Positions 60,457-64,000 of a stretch of DNA of 64,000 nucleotides are shown here, in pieces. Origin of the DNA: Bacteroidota bacterium (GTDB lineage: Bacteria > Bacteroidota > Bacteroidia > Chitinophagales > Saprospiraceae); contig JASBVF010000029.1 in NCBI GenBank assembly GCA_030147525.1, positions 32,153 through 96,152 on the forward strand. Reading direction: 5' to 3'. How positions within the stretch are numbered: position 1 is the first letter of the stretch; each line of letters starts with the position of its first letter. The notes below the pieces were generated by a model that was not told where the DNA came from, searched no databases, and saw nothing but the letters and a program-made list of their open reading frames with translations. Both the position numbers and the translations under genes were made by a program.

Positions 60457-61854
60457 ATGGCAAAACTCAAAATATCCGGAAAAGACTTAAAGAAAATCGG
60501 CTACCCGCAAGGCCGGGCCATCGGTATGGCCATCAACATGGTGCATCAGCATTTTAAAAAAGAGAAAAAGGAAAAAGTGCTTGCCCTGCTGCAAGACGTG
60601 CTCGAAAACCCGGAGGCACATGCGGATGACGAAGTGCTGGGCCGCATCGTTGCTGAATTGATGCCGCCAACGAAAGGCATGGCTGAAATTCCGCTGGAAC
60701 CTGTTTCCATACCCTACAAAGCCTACGGGGCCGAAGGTATCGAGCCGGGCGCAGTCGAACAAATGGACATTGCGACCCGCTTGCCGATAGCTGTGGAAGC
60801 TGCACTGATGCCGGATGCTCACCAGGGGTATGGGCTGCCGATCGGCGGTGTTTTGGCTACGGATAATGCCGTGATTCCTTATGGTGTCGGCGTGGACATT
60901 GGCTGCCGGATGTGCCTGACGTTGTACGACCTGCAACCGGCGTTTTTGGAAAAGAACCGTTCGAAACTCCAACTGATGCTGGAAGAAAACACCGCCTTTG
61001 GCCATCAGGAACAAAAACGGCCCATGGACGACCCGATCTTTGAGCGGCCTGAGTTCCGGGAACTGGAGGTCGTGAGAAACCTGAAAGACCGGGCTGCCCG
61101 GCAGATTGGCTCCTCCGGGTCGGGAAATCATTTTGTGGAGTTCGGTATTGTGAAGATCCTGGATGAAGCCAACGAACTGAACGTGCCGCCGGGCGAGTAC
61201 CTGGCGCTGCTGTCGCATTCCGGCTCCCGCAACCTCGGCGCCACCATTGCGAAGCATTACACCAGACTGGCCATGGAGTTGTGCCCGTTGCCGAAGGCAG
61301 CCAAACACCTCGCATGGCTGGACCTCGATACGCAGGAGGGGCAGGAGTACTGGCTGGCGATGAGCCTGGCCGGCGACTATGCTTCCGCCTGCCATCATCA
61401 CATTCACGAACGGCTGGCAAAAGCGCTGGGCGAGCAGCCGCTGACGATGGTCGAAAACCACCACAACTTCGCCTGGAAGGAACAGCTGGCCGATGGCCGT
61501 GAGGCAATCGTTCACCGGAAAGGCGCAACACCGGCTGGGAAGGGTGTGCTCGGCATTATTCCGGGCTCGATGGTGCATGAGGGTTTTATCATCCGGGGAA
61601 AAGGAAATCCTGCTTCGCTGAACTCTGCCTCGCACGGCGCCGGCCGGGTGATGTCGAGGACAAAGGCGAAAAACTCCATCACCCCGCACGAGTTGAAAAG
61701 GATACTGAAAGATCATAACGTCGATCTCATCGGCGGGGGGTTGGATGAGGCGCCTATCGCCTACAAGAATATTCACGAGGTAATGGCAGCACAAAAGAGC
61801 CTGGTAGAGGTAATTGGAACTTTTTTACCTAAAATTGTGCGCATGGATAAGTAG
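60457..61854 (+). CDS. rtcB: RNA ligase RtcB
   Basis: 465 residues. GTP- and Mn-dependent ligation of RNA 2',3'-cyclic phosphate or 3'-phosphate ends to 5'-OH ends. Motifs: ALMPDAHQGYGLPIGGVL (about 110-127), GVGVDIGCRM with the metal Asp and Cys, GSSGSGNHFVEF with metal His, LLSHSGSRNLG, AGDYASACHHHIHERL, ENHHNFAW, and SASHGAGR, in which His is the guanylylated residue. In E. coli rtcB lies with rtcA under RtcR; neither is present here, so it may serve RNA repair rather than a known splicing job. Confidence 0.95.
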   Translation: MAKLKISGKDLKKIGYPQGRAIGMAINMVHQHFKKEKKEKVLALLQDVLENPEAHADDEVLGRIVAELMPPTKGMAEIPLEPVSIPYKAYGAEGIEPGAVEQMDIATRLPIAVEAALMPDAHQGYGLPIGGVLATDNAVIPYGVGVDIGCRMCLTLYDLQPAFLEKNRSKLQLMLEENTAFGHQEQKRPMDDPIFERPEFRELEVVRNLKDRAARQIGSSGSGNHFVEFGIVKILDEANELNVPPGEYLALLSHSGSRNLGATIAKHYTRLAMELCPLPKAAKHLAWLDLDTQEGQEYWLAMSLAGDYASACHHHIHERLAKALGEQPLTMVENHHNFAWKEQLADGREAIVHRKGATPAGKGVLGIIPGSMVHEGFIIRGKGNPASLNSASHGAGRVMSRTKAKNSITPHELKRILKDHNVDLIGGGLDEAPIAYKNIHEVMAAQKSLVEVIGTFLPKIVRMDK

Positions 61855-61938
61855 CAGTCGTTGGCAGCCAATGCGGAGGTTTTGGCCTGCGTAGACGTCA
61901 ACGCTGCGTAATCCATTCAATTTTCAACCACCTGTTTT

Positions 61939-62934
61939 ATGAAACTGAAAAAACGCTACCTGATCCCTGCGGTAATGGTCGTAGGGCTGCTGGCAGGGCC
62001 ACGGCCTGACTTTCCGGCTTTTGATGGCAAGATCGAGACCATGAGCATGTCCTTGCCGGAACTCGATCAGTACATTCAAGAGAAAGACGCAAATGTGCCC
62101 TTGCTGAAGCCGGGCAACGAAGCCCGCATCATCTGGGCGGACTCCATCCGGAAAACACCGGTGAGTGTGGTGTACCTGCACGGCTGGTCGGCAAGCCGGG
62201 AGGAGGGCGACCCGATTCACCGGGAGTTTGCGCAGCGATACGGTTGCAACCTTTACCTGCCACGCCTGGCCGGGCATGGACTGGACGACAAAGACTCGTT
62301 CGCTGACCTGACTCCGGGCGAGTTGGTGGAATCAGCGAAGGAAGCGCTTGCCATTGGCCGGTTGATTGGCGACAAAGTCATTCTGATGTCGTGCTCCACC
62401 GGTGGCACGCTGTCCATTTACCTCAGTGCTGAAAACCCGGAAGCGGTTTTTGCGCAGCTGCTTTTTTCACCTAACATTGAACTTTACAGTAAAACATCCG
62501 AACTGCTGACAATGCCCTGGGGCCTTCAGCTGGCGGAGGCCATCAATGGCGAATATCGCTCCTTCACGCCCCCGCAGGAGGGTTTCAAATACTGGACGAC
62601 GACCTACCGCACGAAAGGACTTATCTGTCTGAAAACCCTGATGGAGCGCACGATGACCCCGCAGACCTGGGCCGGCGTGAAGCAGCCGCTTTTTATGGGT
62701 TATTATTTTAAAGATGAAAATCATCAGGACAAGGTCGTTTCTGTGGAGGCCATGCATGAGTTTTATGCTGCGGTGGGTACGCCGGAGGGGCAGAAGCGGG
62801 AGGTCGCTTTCCCGGAGGTGGGGCACCATGTGGCCATTTCCCGTATTAATTCGAAAGACCTGGCGTCGGTGCGCAGGGAGACTTATCGTTTTGCGGAGGA
62901 GGTGCTGGGGCTGGAGCCGGTTGGGGTGGAGTAG
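61939..62934 (+). CDS. Alpha/beta hydrolase
   Basis: 331 residues. A hydrophobic N-terminus (YLIPAVMVVGLLAG) may be a signal anchor. VSVVYLHGWSASREEGDP (about 73-90) is the HG oxyanion segment. ILMSCSTGGTLSIYL carries the nucleophile as S-x-S-x-G (Ser at about 153). The acid-His region is VAFPEVGHHVAISR (His at about 299). Cap region between. Likely an esterase or lipase-like enzyme; substrate unknown. It follows rtcB by 84 bp on the same strand and may be co-transcribed. Confidence 0.82.
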   Translation: MKLKKRYLIPAVMVVGLLAGPRPDFPAFDGKIETMSMSLPELDQYIQEKDANVPLLKPGNEARIIWADSIRKTPVSVVYLHGWSASREEGDPIHREFAQRYGCNLYLPRLAGHGLDDKDSFADLTPGELVESAKEALAIGRLIGDKVILMSCSTGGTLSIYLSAENPEAVFAQLLFSPNIELYSKTSELLTMPWGLQLAEAINGEYRSFTPPQEGFKYWTTTYRTKGLICLKTLMERTMTPQTWAGVKQPLFMGYYFKDENHQDKVVSVEAMHEFYAAVGTPEGQKREVAFPEVGHHVAISRINSKDLASVRRETYRFAEEVLGLEPVGVE

Positions 62935-63043
62935 GCTGGCAGACGGGTTTTTACTTGTTGGCGGCAGGAGAAAACGGCGTGTTCGGGTGTTTGACTATTT
63001 GGATGTTTGAGGGGATTGGTTTTCACCCGGTGATGAGCTATTT

Positions 63044-63460
63044 ATGCAGAAACAGGTAAAGGGTCTCCTTTGCTTTGTTCTAACGGATATTCAATCGGAT
63101 AGTATCGGTCTTGGCATGAATAGTTTTGGTCTCGGCGTGAATAGTATCGGTCTCGGCATGAATAGTTTTGATCTCGGAGTGAATAGTATCGGTCTCGGCG
63201 TGAATAGTATCGGTCTTAGAGTGAATAGTATCGGTCTTGGCGTGAATAGTTTTGGTCTCGGAGTGAATAGTATCGGTCTCGGAGTGAATAGTTTTGGTCT
63301 CGGAGTGAATAGTATCGGTCTTGGCGTGAATAGTTTTGGTCTCGGAGTGAATAGTATCGGTCTTGGCGTGAATAGTTTTGGTCTCGGAGTGAATAGTTTT
63401 GGTCTCGGAGTGAATAGTGTACTGTACCTTCCTAAAAATACCTTACAGATTTTGCGGTAA
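63044..63460 (+). CDS. ORF made mainly of a 7-residue repeat (doubtful gene)
   Basis: 138 residues if translated from ATG 63044. After 18 unique residues it is almost entirely N-S-(I/F)-G-L-G-V heptads (15 or so, residues 20-126), then a short unique tail. The only open plus-strand frame is this one. No signal peptide, no good promoter. Sequence differences between units are mostly silent or I/F changes, which could mean selection on protein, but a DNA minisatellite explains it as well. Confidence 0.3.
   Translation: MQKQVKGLLCFVLTDIQSDSIGLGMNSFGLGVNSIGLGMNSFDLGVNSIGLGVNSIGLRVNSIGLGVNSFGLGVNSIGLGVNSFGLGVNSIGLGVNSFGLGVNSIGLGVNSFGLGVNSFGLGVNSVLYLPKNTLQILR
63098..63420 (+). repeat. 21-bp tandem minisatellite, about 15 units
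   Basis: Units of the form AATAGT(ATC/TTT)GGTCT(C/T)GG(C/A)GTG follow one another without spacers. ATC and TTT units alternate for much of the array, giving a 42-bp higher-order period. Variation is at few positions. The 21-bp length equals two helical turns. Confidence 0.95.
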
Positions 63461-63927
63461 TTAAGAGATGAGATTTACAGGTAATTTCCTTCTTCCTGAA
63501 CGAAGATGACAGCGGTTCATTTTATTCCTGAAATTACTTACCTGGTTCGTCATTATTCCTGATTTGACTTGTCATTTTTTGTCGTTTTTCCTGGCTCTTC
63601 CGACAATGCCTTTCCTTCATCCATTAAAAGCAAAACGTCATGAGGGCATCCTCCTGAAAAAGCCTTACATGTGCGGTGCTTCCGAAAATATAAAATTAAT
63701 AATTTCTCTCCCGCAGATTCCACAGATTTACGCAGATAAATGTTTGATTTTCCATCAATAAAATCTGCGATCATCAGCGAAATCTGCGGGAGAATTATTC
63801 CTAAAGCAGGCCGGTATGCAAACAGGCCAGTAGGCAAACAGACTGGTTTTCAATTGTTTAAAGCCAGGCATTTTTGCAAACCATTTTTCTTCGGGTATAC
63901 GACTAAAAAGCTGGACCTGTCTAAATC
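63461..63927. other. Non-coding region at the right end
   Basis: 467 bp with no credible gene. It holds the inverted repeat at 63708-63792. A direct duplication of a CAAACAG-type word is seen near 63818-63840 (GTATGCAAACAGGCCAGTA and GGCAAACAGACTGG). Confidence 0.5.
63708..63792 (+). repeat. Imperfect inverted repeat with CTCCCGCAGATT arms
   Basis: CTCCCGCAGATT (63708-63719) is complementary to AATCTGCGGGAG (63781-63792). Inside, CGCAGAT (63731-63737) pairs with ATCTGCG (63763-63769), so the arms extend to about 30 nt with mismatches. Such GCAGAT-rich palindromes are, from memory, a frequent intergenic repeat in Bacteroidota. Confidence 0.75.
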
Positions 63928-64000
63928 TTACCGCCTGCGGATGTATGCTTCGAATCCGAAGGGGGATTCGGAGGTGGCCTGGCGGGAGTATAGGGGGTGG
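63928..64000 (-). CDS. C-terminal end of an unidentified gene (partial)
   Basis: The minus strand is open from the window edge to a TAA at 63928-63930 and gives HPLYSRQATSESPFGFEAYI followed by three Arg. The codons end mostly in C or A like nearby genes, while the plus-strand reading uses rare AGG and GGG codons. Only 23 residues are visible, so no family can be named. Confidence 0.4.
   Translation of the reverse strand, partial: HPLYSRQATSESPFGFEAYIRRR

Noticed and set aside
60487..61794. 435-codon open frame on the minus strand opposite rtcB
   Set aside because: RtcB motifs are complete on the plus strand; the opposite frame is a codon-bias shadow with no domain, start context or signal.
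63098..63420. CRISPR array
   Set aside because: The 21-bp units are contiguous without unique spacers and no cas gene is in the window, so it is a minisatellite.
63850..64000. Plus-strand coding end resembling a fibronectin III strand (SYRLRMYASNPKGDSEVAW)
   Set aside because: It needs rare AGG/GGG codons and has no start; the minus-strand reading has better codon use. Neither is certain.

Overview
The window comes from a Bacteroidota chromosome, most likely the Saprospiraceae/Lewinella-Haliscomenobacter side. Evidence: type IX secretion (T9SS) sorting domains, two PorP/SprF-type proteins, giant SprB-repeat and cohesin/PKD adhesins, promoter boxes of the TAnnTTTG type and almost no Shine-Dalgarno sequences. 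No phage, IS element or CRISPR array was seen. Start codons were reassigned where a TAnnTTTG box or a signal peptide made the longest frame implausible.

Layout. 0-4 kb: tail of a T9SS cargo gene, tRNA-His, hisS, gmhA, a phospholipase-D family enzyme, tRNA-Glu. 4-11 kb: gapA and pgk, then on the minus strand uppP, a PiT phosphate transporter and a CPA2 antiporter. 11-16 kb: a secreted TPR-CHAT protein and an LVIVD-repeat T9SS protein. 16-19 kb: a three-gene operon (2-hydroxyacid dehydrogenase, SDR, DUF115-like), probably glycan-related. 19-23.4 kb: a signalling island. 23.4-29 kb: pbpC, a DUF2795 gene, an unknown protein, porP/sprF and coaE. 29-35 kb: a 1,900-residue SprB-repeat adhesin. 35-40 kb: two nucleotide-sugar enzymes, then a nuclease/HerA-ATPase/Rpn-tail unit. 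40-51 kb: porP/sprF, a five-cohesin T9SS type B protein and an HYR-like protein ending in a dockerin-like module. 51-62.9 kb: LysM protein, TPMT-family methyltransferase, M23 peptidase, UbiD decarboxylase, FadJ-like protein, metallopeptidase-like lipoprotein, rtcB and an alpha/beta hydrolase. 63-64 kb: a 21-bp minisatellite, an inverted repeat and the edge of another gene.

The most interesting region is 19.0-23.4 kb. A LytTR response regulator is followed by a single-gene unit for a 59- to 70-residue peptide with a double-glycine leader. Next comes a histidine kinase with a TPR sensor and no visible membrane segment. Three tandem small-RNA genes end the island. The RNAs share an identical 19-nt 5' block, and their terminator hairpins covary. 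Each is preceded by an ACCG(T/G)T-type direct repeat with 13-bp spacing, the geometry expected of LytTR sites. The 19-nt block is the reverse complement of a translation start region and matches 10 nt exactly over the start codon of the SprB adhesin at 29104. Together this looks like an agr- or Qrr-like regulatory circuit not known to me in this phylum; function is inferred.

Two further points stand out. The tRNA-His gene lacks the usual G-1 and has A73, and it sits beside a histidyl-tRNA synthetase that resembles the divergent alphaproteobacterial class, which suggests an imported orthogonal pair. The cohesin and dockerin proteins of 41-51 kb are neighbours and may form a T9SS-exported surface complex.
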